Part shown: one piece after another, positions 17,529 through 26,689 of the stretch
Layout of the letters: every line of letters begins with the position of its first letter
Numbering within the stretch: the first letter of the stretch is position 1
Origin: JBKPNX01 sp046732855
GTDB lineage: Bacteria > Pseudomonadota > Alphaproteobacteria > Geminicoccales > Geminicoccaceae
Direction of reading: 5' to 3'
DNA: 46,425 nucleotides
Assembly: GCA_046732855.1 (NCBI GenBank)
Contig: JBKPNX010000034.1
Location: forward strand, 1 to 46,425
Made by a program: the position numbers and the translations under genes
Notes under the pieces: generated by a model
What the model saw: only the letters and a program-made list of their open reading frames with translations
Told to the model about the DNA's origin: nothing
Database searches by the model: none

Positions 17529-18154
17529 TCAGCGCGTCTTGATCATGCCCCCAAAGCTGAAAATTATGGTTGGACATATAATCGAAAATGCGTTCGGTGA
17601 GTCCATCAGCACGCCATCGGTCAAGATCAATGACGAGCATCCTGGCATTGAAGTACGTGTGGTCTCTCCGTATTCCAATGGCGACGAACCTATCTCCATC
17701 CTCGGCGCAGTTCCAGCATTAAACTGCTCCAACTATCTTTTCATTCATACGCAAGACGCCACAACTTCTCGATATCGTCAAGTATGACCATATCGCAATC
17801 TAAATAAATTATTCGTTGTATATTTCTTGGCAATACCTCGGCAACTAGAAGGCGAAGATGAGTTTCCTTGGTTATGTATTCATGATGGAGAACATCAGGA
17901 AGCGCTATATCGCCCACGTAATGAAAATTAATGGCAATTTTTTCGTAGGGATGCAGTGTCTCGACGAGCTTTGATTCGACGATCTCGTGACGTCGATACG
18001 TCATGACATGAATGAGGATGCGGCTGCGCCGGCTAGCCTCCGCCAATGACACTGCCGCAACAGTTAAGTGCTGAAAATAGCTATGGTTTGCGCAAAACAG
18101 GATGTGAATTTCTGCCGAGTGAGGGGCCTCGTCGAAGGTGATGAGCATCCTCAT
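17527..18154 (-). pseudogene. GT8-family glycosyltransferase remnant, AT-rich
   Basis: From ATG 18154: MRMLITFDEAPHSAEIHILF, HYVGDIALPDVLHHEYIT, then RIIYLDCDMVILDDIEKLW, the DxD donor-sugar motif of GT8 galactosyl/glucosyltransferases. The frame stops at 17741 (TGA). After a one-base shift, reading resumes NEKIVGAV, meets an in-frame TAA at 17719-17721, and continues FVAIGIRRDHTYFNARMLVID and LTERIFDYMSNHNFQLWGHD to DALN at 17527, where BY-kinase sequence takes over. So it has a frameshift, a nonsense codon and a lost C-terminus. The bases 17821-17880 contain 24 G+C of 60, far below the surrounding DNA, which suggests acquisition by transfer. Confidence 0.8.
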
Positions 18155-18759
18155 TGTCCTAATGTTGTTCGGCTGGCGCACTTGAAATCTGCGCTGTCGC
18201 CGAAGGCGTGATTCTTGCTCCCGTCGTCCGTCGCGGGATAAAGGGCGCAAATCGAGACGGCGAGCCAATCCGGCAGTAGGGATCGCCAAGCCATCCATAG
18301 CGGGCGGCTGAACTCTTGTCGCCAAGCCATGCCAGCCCATGCCTGCAGCCCACGGGCGGGCGGCAGGGTTTTGAGGCCAGCCTCTCTCGCCGCTGTCAGT
18401 CGCGTGACCGGAGGCGGGAGTTTGAGCGCCGTGCCGAATATAAACGGCCAGAACACGTCGACATCGTCGAAGCAGGGCGCTTCGACGGCCGCTCGATCTG
18501 CGACACGGCGGGGAACCTGAAACGCTTGCTCGTAGACCCGGCAGAGCGCGCGGCTCCATCCCTCCCCGCTGTTGGTTGCCTCGATGCTTGCCTTTGTCCG
18601 CGCGCCGCTCACCCGGGCAGTCCGCTTCGCCAACGACTTTGCCCGCGCAGCGCCGATGCCCCGGTGAGCGCGCGTTGAGACCGGACTTGACGTGCACAAG
18701 AATGGCTGCCCATCGGCAGCATCACCTTCGGGACCGACGTCCACGGGCACCGGGCACAT
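18155..18759 (-). CDS. Unrecognised open frame, doubtful
   Basis: A minus-strand frame of about 200 codons. Its central part (SRALCRVYEQAFQVPRRV, FDDVDVFWPFIFGTALKLPP, LQAWAGMAWRQEFSRPLW) has a protein-like composition with many aromatic residues and could be a relic of a real gene. The N-terminal quarter looks random, and no family is recognised. It sits in the decayed polysaccharide zone upstream of the GT8 remnant. If coding at all, it may be a further degenerate fragment. Confidence 0.3.
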
Positions 18760-18825
18760 TGTCGCGCGCTGTCCTGGTCTGAGCGGCCTTTCGCGTGATC
18801 ACCGGCCCCTGCTATCAGGGAACCC

Positions 18826-19809
18826 ATGGACGCCATCGATGGTCTGCCGAACCTCGCCGACGTGGCGGCCGCCGCGGCGCGGTTGCGCGGCATCGCCGTG
18901 CGCACGCCGCTGCTCGAATCCGAGGTGCTGAACGAGCGGGCCGGCGGGCGCGTGCTCATGAAAGCCGAGTGCCTGCAGCGCACCGGCTCGTTCAAGTTCC
19001 GCGGCGCCTACAACGCGATCAGCCAGGTCGATGCGCCCGCGGTGGTCGCCTACTCGTCCGGCAACCACGCCCAGGGCGTGGCCGCGGCGGCGAAGCTCCT
19101 GAACAAACGCGCGACCATCGTCATGCCGGCCGACGCGCCGGCGATCAAGATCGAGAACACTCGGGCGTACGGCGCCGAGGTGCGCCTGTACGATCGGGCG
19201 CGGGAATCGCGCGAGGCGATCGGCGCGGAGATCGCGGCGCAGACCGGCGCGGCGCTGATCAGGCCCTACGACGACGCCCGCATCGTCGCCGGGCAGGGCA
19301 CGGCGGGCCTGGAGCTCGCCGAGCAAGTGAAGGCGCTCGGCCAGGATCTCGACGTCGCGCTGGCGCCGTGCGGCGGCGGCGGCCTGATCGCCGGCTGCGC
19401 GCTCGCCCTGACCGGAGCGTTTCGCGGCATCGCGATCTATGCGGTCGAGCCGGACGGGCTCGACGACACCAGGCGCTCGCTCGCCGCCGGCGAACGGGTC
19501 GCTAACGCGCCAGGCGCCACGTCGATCTGCGATGCGCTGCTGCTGCCGACGCCGGGCGAGCTGACGTTCCAGATCAACCGGCGCCTCTTGGCAGGCGGTC
19601 TCGCCGTGAACGACGACGAGGTGCGGCACGCCATCGCGTTCGCGTTCCGGTATTTGAAGCTGGTCGTCGAGCCGGGCGGCGCAATCGCGCTTGCGGCGGT
19701 GCTGGCGGGCAAGCTTGCGCTCGAAGGGCGCACCGCTGCGGTCGTGCTCTCCGGCGGCAACGTCGACCCGGCGCTCTTCGCCCCAGCCATCACCGCTCGC
19801 CTCACCTAG
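18826..19809 (+). CDS. PLP-dependent threonine/serine dehydratase
   Basis: 327 residues of fold-type II PLP enzyme. The Schiff-base lysine is Lys57 in GSFKFRGAYN. The substrate loop YSSGNHAQGVAAAAK follows, and the phosphate-binding Gly loop CGGGGLIAGCAL lies near 182-193. The C-terminus ends at VVLSGGNVDPALF with no ACT regulatory domain, so it resembles catabolic threonine dehydratase, serine dehydratase or serine racemase rather than biosynthetic IlvA. The reaction deaminates threonine or serine to a 2-oxo acid and ammonia. It lies about 100 bases upstream of the acetyl-CoA synthetase gene on the same strand. Confidence 0.9.
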   Translation: MDAIDGLPNLADVAAAAARLRGIAVRTPLLESEVLNERAGGRVLMKAECLQRTGSFKFRGAYNAISQVDAPAVVAYSSGNHAQGVAAAAKLLNKRATIVMPADAPAIKIENTRAYGAEVRLYDRARESREAIGAEIAAQTGAALIRPYDDARIVAGQGTAGLELAEQVKALGQDLDVALAPCGGGGLIAGCALALTGAFRGIAIYAVEPDGLDDTRRSLAAGERVANAPGATSICDALLLPTPGELTFQINRRLLAGGLAVNDDEVRHAIAFAFRYLKLVVEPGGAIALAAVLAGKLALEGRTAAVVLSGGNVDPALFAPAITARLT

Positions 19810-19910
19810 CGTGCGCGGCCGGTTGAGTCGGCGCGCGCCCTGTGACAAAAAGTCGACAGTCGTCCCGTGCCGTTGACGCGCCATCGCAGCGAGGCTGATC
19901 GGAGGAGGCC

Positions 19911-21848
<1,938 letters not shown>

Positions 21849-21962
21849 TCCGCGGGATTGCGTCGTACCTCGGTCGCATCGAGGGAGATCTCTTCGGCCC
21901 CCCTATTTCGTGGTCGCCACGGGCGACCTGGTGCCGGCCGGCGGGTCTGGATTGACGAGAAG

Positions 21963-21987
21963 GTAGCAAAACGCTACATACGCTAGT
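21963..21987. promoter_or_regulatory. Inverted repeat before the toxin-antitoxin pair
   Basis: GTAGC-AAAAC-GCTAC (21963-21977) is a perfect 5-base dyad ending 10 bases before the toxin start, followed by a second CGCTA (21981-21985). Toxin-antitoxin promoters are usually autorepressed at such repeats by the DNA-binding antitoxin, so this is a candidate operator overlapping the promoter. Confidence 0.45.
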
Positions 21988-22248
21988 GTGTACCGGCTGG
22001 AGATCACCAAGCCAGCTATCCGAAGTCTCAGACGGGTCCCGGCGAAGATTGTGCGACTCATTCGGGGGAAGCTGGACCAAGTCGCCAAGGACCCGATGGC
22101 AGCACAGCGGAATGTGAAACCCCTCAAGGGCCGCCCCGGCTACCGGCTGCGGGTCGGCGACTGGCGAGTGGTTTACGAGCTGGATCACGCAAGGCGCAGG
22201 CTGATCGTGCTGGACGTCGGGCCAAGGAGTGGCGTGTATGATCGATAA
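21988..22248 (+). CDS. RelE/ParE-type toxin
   Basis: 86 residues beginning (GTG start) MYRLEITKPAIRSLRRVP, with DPMAAQRNVKPLKGRPGYRL and RVGDWRVVYELD, the typical RelE-superfamily core in which basic residues of the RVGDWRVVY strand act on ribosome-bound mRNA. Expected to be a translation-dependent mRNA interferase, neutralised by the downstream partner. It overlaps the antitoxin gene by 11 bases. The toxin-first order is like HigBA rather than relBE. Confidence 0.88.
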   Translation: MYRLEITKPAIRSLRRVPAKIVRLIRGKLDQVAKDPMAAQRNVKPLKGRPGYRLRVGDWRVVYELDHARRRLIVLDVGPRSGVYDR

Positions 22249-22606
22249 GCCGCTAATCCTGGAGCACGAAGGCAAGCCTGCCTACGTCGTGGTGCGTTAC
22301 GAACTCTGGCAGGATCTGCTGGACCGGGCGGAAGACGCCGAGGCGGCGCGCGCCTACGACCGGGCGAAGACGCGCCGCGATCAGGAAACGGTGCCGATCG
22401 CCGTGGCCGATGCGCTGCTCGCCGGGGAGCACCCGATCAGGGTGTGGCGCCGATATCGCAGCATGACACAGGAACAGCTGGCAGAAGCGGCGGGCGTCCG
22501 CCGGGCTTACATCACGCAGCTGGAGAGAGGGAAACGGCGCGGCACGACCCAGGTGCTCGCCGGCGTAGCCCGTGCGCTTGGCATCGACATCGAGGATCTT
22601 CTCTGA
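22238..22606 (+). CDS. Antitoxin with N-terminal Phd-like and C-terminal Xre HTH regions
   Basis: 122 residues. The ATG at 22238 is chosen over the GTG at 22229 because AAGGAG (22224-22229) lies 8 bases before it. The N-terminal part, MIDKPLILEHEGKPAYVVV plus RYELWQDLLDRAEDAE, resembles Phd/YefM antitoxins. A linker is followed by an Xre-type helix-turn-helix (MTQEQLAEAAGVRRAYITQL, then ERGKRRG), expected to bind the operator upstream of the toxin. The gene starts inside the toxin gene, implying coupled translation. The combination suggests that the N-terminal part contacts the toxin and the C-terminal part binds DNA. Confidence 0.85.
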   Translation: MIDKPLILEHEGKPAYVVVRYELWQDLLDRAEDAEAARAYDRAKTRRDQETVPIAVADALLAGEHPIRVWRRYRSMTQEQLAEAAGVRRAYITQLERGKRRGTTQVLAGVARALGIDIEDLL

Positions 22607-22831
22607 GCGAACCCGCTCGCTTGAACAGATCGTGCGCCGGACCTCAAGAACATTGCCGCTAACGAGGACCACAGCTGGGGCTTGACCTTTCGGACTCATC
22701 GCGCCGAGTTGCTGACCGCCGCGCGCGATTGCGTGCCGATGCGCCACCACCTCGGGCTCAGGCCGATGGCTTAAGGGTGAGCTGGCATGTCGGCTGCGGC
22801 GGCATTCACCGCGCCGCAGCGGCGGGCCACG
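22607..22831. other. Non-coding stretch with acs relic and stop-overlapping hairpin
   Basis: Besides the acs relic, a perfect inverted repeat GGGCCA-CGTTAA-TGGCCC (22824-22841) overlaps the stop codon of the following minus-strand gene and could fold at its 3' end, but no T-run follows. A short dyad GAGCG-AACC-CGCTC (22605-22618) overlaps the antitoxin stop. Both are weak terminator candidates. Confidence 0.35.
22627..22680 (+). repeat. Diverged copy of the acs 3' end
   Basis: Bases 22627-22680 align with acs bases 21727-21782: both read AGATC, then TGCGCCGGA, then AACGAG and CAGCTGGG, with roughly four of five positions identical and two one-base gaps. The coding sense (RR..L..IAANE) is largely kept, so this is a relic of an Acs C-terminus. 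The toxin-antitoxin pair lies between the two copies. Confidence 0.6.
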
Positions 22832-23956
22832 TTAATGGCCCAGCATGGTCGGGTCGACCGGCGCATAGTCGCCGCCTTGCCAGAGGTACCAGCCGAACGG
22901 CTGGTAGCCGGTGACGTCGCCCTTCGCGTCAAAACCGATCCGGCCGTAGATCGTGTCGAACTCGTTGGAGCGGAGCGCTCCGGTCACTGCGTCGAGCTCG
23001 AGCGTGCCGGCGGTCTCGACCGCCTGCGCCCAGGCCTGGATCGCGCCGTACGCCAGGAAGGTAGGGCCGATCGGCTCGTAGTGCTCGGCGCGGAGCCTCG
23101 CCACGAGGTCGGCGGCTTGAGGAGCATCGCGCAGGTCGAGCGTGCTCGTGAACACCGTCCCGTCGCTCGCCTTGCCCGCGATCAGTCCAAAGTCTTCGCT
23201 GTTGATGCCATCGCCGGCGACGAGCTGCACATCGTCATCCCGATTGCGCAGCCCGCGAATGAGTACGCCCGCCTCCGGCGAGTAACCACCGTAGTAGACG
23301 ACCTCGGCCTGCGCCGCTTTGATCCTTTCGATGAGGTCGAAGTAATCGACCTGGCCCGGTGTGATCGCCTCGAACAGGACCGGGCTCAGGCCGCGGGCGC
23401 GCAGCGTCTGGTTGACTTGTTCCGCCAGGCCTCGGCCGTAGGCCTGGCCGTCGTGCACGATCGCGATGTTCCTGCCAGCCCAGCGGTCGGCCAGGTAGGT
23501 GCCCGCCATGGCGCCCTGCAGGTCGTCCCGGCCGCAGAAGCGGAACACGTTCTCGAAGCCTTGCTCGGTGAGCACCGGATTGGTCGCATTGGGCGTCATC
23601 ATGAGAACGCCGGCCGCGGCATATATTTTGGAGGCGGGGATTGCGGCGCCGGAGCATTGATGGCCCATGACCACGTCGACATGCTCGGCCACCAGCTTGT
23701 TCGCGGCGGCCACGGCCTGCTCGCTCTCGCAGTAATCGTCGACCTTGATCAGCCGAGCGGGCTGGCCAAGAACGCCACCGGCCGCATTCAGATCCGCAAC
23801 CGCCATCTCGGCCCCGCGCTCGATCCCTTCGCCCATCCACGCGTTCGGCCCGGTATAGGGCGCCGGCAGGCCGATCAGGACTTCGGCGTGCCCGAGCGCG
23901 ACGATGCCAGACACTGCGGCGACCGCCACAATAAATCCTGCGCCGAAATGTTTCAT
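22832..23956 (-). CDS. Branched-chain amino acid/amide-type ABC substrate-binding protein (orphan)
   Basis: 374 residues with a signal peptide (MKHFGAGFIVAVAAVSGIVA, then LGHA). The mature part shows VLIGLPAPYTGPNAWMGEGI, DLNAAGGVLGQP, VMGHQCSGAAIPASKIYA and MMTPNATNP, the usual blocks of periplasmic LivJ/type I binding proteins. The protein would capture an amino acid, amide or similar solute. No permease or ATPase genes of the HAAT family are next to it, so it must use a transporter encoded elsewhere or act as a sensor. Upstream bases carry a 7-base-arm inverted repeat. A ribosome site (GGGAGAG) lies before the ATG. Confidence 0.9.
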   Translation of the reverse strand: MKHFGAGFIVAVAAVSGIVALGHAEVLIGLPAPYTGPNAWMGEGIERGAEMAVADLNAAGGVLGQPARLIKVDDYCESEQAVAAANKLVAEHVDVVMGHQCSGAAIPASKIYAAAGVLMMTPNATNPVLTEQGFENVFRFCGRDDLQGAMAGTYLADRWAGRNIAIVHDGQAYGRGLAEQVNQTLRARGLSPVLFEAITPGQVDYFDLIERIKAAQAEVVYYGGYSPEAGVLIRGLRNRDDDVQLVAGDGINSEDFGLIAGKASDGTVFTSTLDLRDAPQAADLVARLRAEHYEPIGPTFLAYGAIQAWAQAVETAGTLELDAVTGALRSNEFDTIYGRIGFDAKGDVTGYQPFGWYLWQGGDYAPVDPTMLGH

Positions 23957-23997
23957 CGCCTTGTTCTCTCCCGGACATCAGCCGAGCCGACTTGATT

Positions 23998-24022
23998 CGT
24001 AGCATGCTTCTATTGTGCTACG
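23998..24022. promoter_or_regulatory. Inverted repeat upstream of the binding-protein gene
   Basis: CGTAGCA (23998-24004) and TGCTACG (24016-24022) form perfect 7-base arms separated by 11 bases, about 42-66 bases upstream of the minus-strand ATG at 23956. The spacing (centre to centre 18) suits a dimeric repressor. No regulator gene is adjacent. Confidence 0.4.
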
Positions 24023-24307
24023 CCAGGATCGCGCTGGTTGAGCTGACGCTTCGTCGGTAGCCCGTTTGAGGGTGTGCTTGATGGCGGCGCGCCTTGCCGG
24101 ATGCGGGTCCGACCCGCGGCCACCGCATGGCCGGGGATCGCCCTCTACGCGGGTCCTTCGTCGCTTGCATTCCCTCATGACCTATGATTGATACCGGCGC
24201 CGCTTGGCCATATCCCGCCGATCGCTGTGCGACACGCCGCCGGGGACCGCATCCAGCAGCCCTTCCGTGACATCGGGATCGACCGCGGCTCCGGAGCGCT
24301 TTTTGCA
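24023..24307. other. Intergenic, no gene seen
   Basis: The frame of the following kinase-like gene is open from TTG 24188, but residues before MSEFTG have no family resemblance. No promoter was identified with confidence. Confidence 0.4.
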
Positions 24308-25114
24308 ATGTCGGAATTTACCGGCTCTTCCTTATCGGGCGCGCTGCTCGCCTTCCTCGCCCGACGATTCGGTCGCGCCGTGCAGAGCGCCAGCCAGCTG
24401 GAGGCTTGCTGCGGCGTGCCTTGCCTCGCGGTCTGCCCGCGCCTGCCGCGGACGATGGCGGGCCACCAGAGGCCGCACGAGTACCTGCTGCAGCGCCCGT
24501 TTTCCGCCTACGCGAAGAGCCTGCGCGCGCTTCAGCTCGCGCTCTGCAAGGCGCAGAGCGACCGTCCACCGCAGGTGATCCAGGTGACCTCGGCGGTCCG
24601 CGACGAAGGCAGGACCACGCTCGCCTTCAGCCTCGCCGCCGCGCTCGTGCAGACCGGCAGGCGCGTGCTGTTGTTCGAGCTGGACCTGCGCCGCCCCAGC
24701 ATCGCCGAGCGCTCGTGCGCGAGACCCGATGCGCCTGCCGATCGACCCCGGTCCCTGTTCTCCGCAGTCCACCGTGACGAGCATACCGGGGTCGACCTGA
24801 TCCTGGTGAGCAGGGCGCCAGGCGATCCCCAGGCCATCTTGTCTTCGGCAGCCTTGGCGGACACCGTGCAGCGCCTGCGCCGCCGCTACGATCATGTCGT
24901 GGTGGACAGCGCGCCGGTGCTCGGGCTACGCGACGCCAAGGCCGTCGCCCGCCTGGTCGACGCCACGATCCTCGGCGTTCGCGCGCAGTCCACGCCGACG
25001 ACGGCAGTGCGTGCCGCCATCGACGAGCTGCGCCAGGTCTCCGCCCCGCTGCGCGGCGCCGTGATCACGCAAGCCGATGGCGATCGCCAGCCCTGGGACG
25101 GCTATGGCGGCTAG
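24308..25114 (+). CDS. BY-kinase/CpsD-like P-loop protein with degenerate Walker A, no chain-length domain
   Basis: 268 residues from ATG 24308. Residues 8-45 (SLSGALLAFLARRFGRAVQS then GVPCLAVCPRLP) match the membrane-exit and linker region of BY-kinases, and PFSAYAKSLRALQLAL plus PPQVIQVTSA match the kinase-domain entry. Walker A reads SAVRDEGRTT (95-104): the canonical GEGKT is DEGRT, so the ATP-binding Lys is Arg102. Walker A' reads ELDLRRP (124-130, Asp to Glu) and Walker B reads VVVDSAPVL (197-205). The C-terminus has a single Tyr (266) and no Tyr cluster. The first part of the Wzz domain is absent. It is probably a catalytically impaired relative, perhaps regulatory, or a decaying gene. 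It lies upstream of a UDP-sugar dehydrogenase gene. Confidence 0.75.
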   Translation: MSEFTGSSLSGALLAFLARRFGRAVQSASQLEACCGVPCLAVCPRLPRTMAGHQRPHEYLLQRPFSAYAKSLRALQLALCKAQSDRPPQVIQVTSAVRDEGRTTLAFSLAAALVQTGRRVLLFELDLRRPSIAERSCARPDAPADRPRSLFSAVHRDEHTGVDLILVSRAPGDPQAILSSAALADTVQRLRRRYDHVVVDSAPVLGLRDAKAVARLVDATILGVRAQSTPTTAVRAAIDELRQVSAPLRGAVITQADGDRQPWDGYGG

Positions 25115-25298
25115 AGGTATCATCGTAAGTACCGGGGACCGCGATCGGGATTGGACGGTGCGGCAAGCTCGTCGGTAGGCTAGGTTCGGCCGTGCGCGCG
25201 AGGTCCGCCGCCTTGGCCGCGCCGCAGTGGCGCGTCGAAAACGGCCCGCCGTCCCGGCGCGCTGTGAGCATCCGAGGCGCCGTTCCGGAGAGCACCGA

Positions 25299-26564
25299 TT
25301 GGGCACGTCCAAGATCGCCGTGGTGGACCTGGGCTACGTCGGCCTGCCGCTCGCCGTGGCCCTGGCCAGGCACGGTCCGGTGACCGGCTATGATCACGAC
25401 CCTGCGCGCATTCGTGAGCTTTGCGCCGGCTACGACCGCACCGGCGAGATCGCCGCCGATGCGCTCGCCGACACGGCGCTCGAGCTGACCGCCGACGCCT
25501 CATCGCTGGCCGGCCACGGCATCTACATCATCACCGTGCCGACCCCGATCGACCGCGACCAAGTGCCCGACCTGTCGGCGGTGCGCGCCGCCTGCCGCGC
25601 GATCGGCAGCGTGCTGTCGGCGGGCGCAGTCGTGGTCCTTGAGAGCACGGTCTATCCCGGCGCGACCGAGGAGGTCGTCGGCCCGGCGCTCGCGGCAGCA
25701 TCGGGGCTGCGCTGCGGCGTCGACTTCTTCCTCGGCTACTCGCCCGAGCGGATCAACCCGGGTGACCGGCAGCACACGATCGAGCGCCTGACCAAGGTGG
25801 TCGCCGGGCAGACCGAGGCGGTGACGGAACGGCTCGCCGCCATGTACCGGCGGATCACCGGCGGCCAGGTGTTCGTCGCGCGCGACATCCGGACCGCCGA
25901 GGCGGCGAAGGCGATCGAGAACGCGCAGCGCGACATCAACATCGCGTTCGTCAACGAAGTCGCGATGATCTGCCAGCGGCTCGGCCTGTCCGTCCACGAC
26001 GTGCTCGACGCCGCGCGCACCAAGTGGAACTTCCTCGATTTCCAGCCGGGCCTGGTCGGCGGCCACTGCATCGGGGTCGACCCGTTCTATCTCGCCCACA
26101 AGGCGCGGGCGGTCAGCCATGAGCCGCGTATCATCCTGGCCGGCCGCGCGGTCAACGACGCGATGCCGCGCTTCGTCGCCGATCGGCTCGCGGCGCACTT
26201 GGCGCCGGGCGCCAGCATCCTGGTCCTGGGCCTGACCTTCAAGGAGAACGTCAAGGACCTGCGCAATTCCAAGGCTGCCGAGCTGGCGCTCGGGCTGATC
26301 GCCCGCGGCTTCGACGTAACGACCCATGACCCGCTCGCCGATCCCGCCGAGGCCGAGGCACTGTACGGTCTGACCTCGTTGTCGGTGCTGCCGGAAGGCC
26401 AAGTCTTCGATGCCGCGCTCGGGGCGGTGGCGCATCGCGCCTACGCCAGGATGGACGGCGCTCGGCTCGCCGCGCTGGTGCGGCCGGGCGGACTGCTCGC
26501 CGACCTCAAGGGTATCTGGCGCGACCTGCGGCTCCCGGACGGCATCCGCCGCTGGACCCTCTAA
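25299..26564 (+). CDS. UDP-N-acetylhexosamine / nucleotide-sugar 6-dehydrogenase (WbpA/TviB-like)
   Basis: 421 residues from TTG 25299, chosen because GGAGAG lies 6-7 bases before it and the NAD-binding strand starts just after. Blocks: KIAVVDLGYVGLPLAVAL (the usual GxGYVG has Asp10 for the first Gly), VPTPID, ESTVYPGATEE, GYSPERINPGD, AEAAKAIENAQRDINIAFVN (Lys204) and the catalytic Cys257 in GGHCIGVDPFYL. The enzyme oxidises a UDP-sugar twice to a uronic acid for surface polysaccharide. The C-terminal domain has the expected LGLTFKENVKDLRNSKA. No glycosyltransferase is next to it in the window, although a damaged polysaccharide zone lies 7 kb upstream. Confidence 0.9.
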   Translation: MGTSKIAVVDLGYVGLPLAVALARHGPVTGYDHDPARIRELCAGYDRTGEIAADALADTALELTADASSLAGHGIYIITVPTPIDRDQVPDLSAVRAACRAIGSVLSAGAVVVLESTVYPGATEEVVGPALAAASGLRCGVDFFLGYSPERINPGDRQHTIERLTKVVAGQTEAVTERLAAMYRRITGGQVFVARDIRTAEAAKAIENAQRDINIAFVNEVAMICQRLGLSVHDVLDAARTKWNFLDFQPGLVGGHCIGVDPFYLAHKARAVSHEPRIILAGRAVNDAMPRFVADRLAAHLAPGASILVLGLTFKENVKDLRNSKAAELALGLIARGFDVTTHDPLADPAEAEALYGLTSLSVLPEGQVFDAALGAVAHRAYARMDGARLAALVRPGGLLADLKGIWRDLRLPDGIRRWTL

Positions 26565-26689
26565 GGCGCATCCCTGCCCAGCAAACACCGGCGTAGGGAT
26601 CAGCGCGGGAAGCTTACGTCCGCATCGTTGCTGTGCGCTTAGAGAAGGAGCACAGTGGCCAGTGACGTTTTGAACAGGGAAGCTGTATC

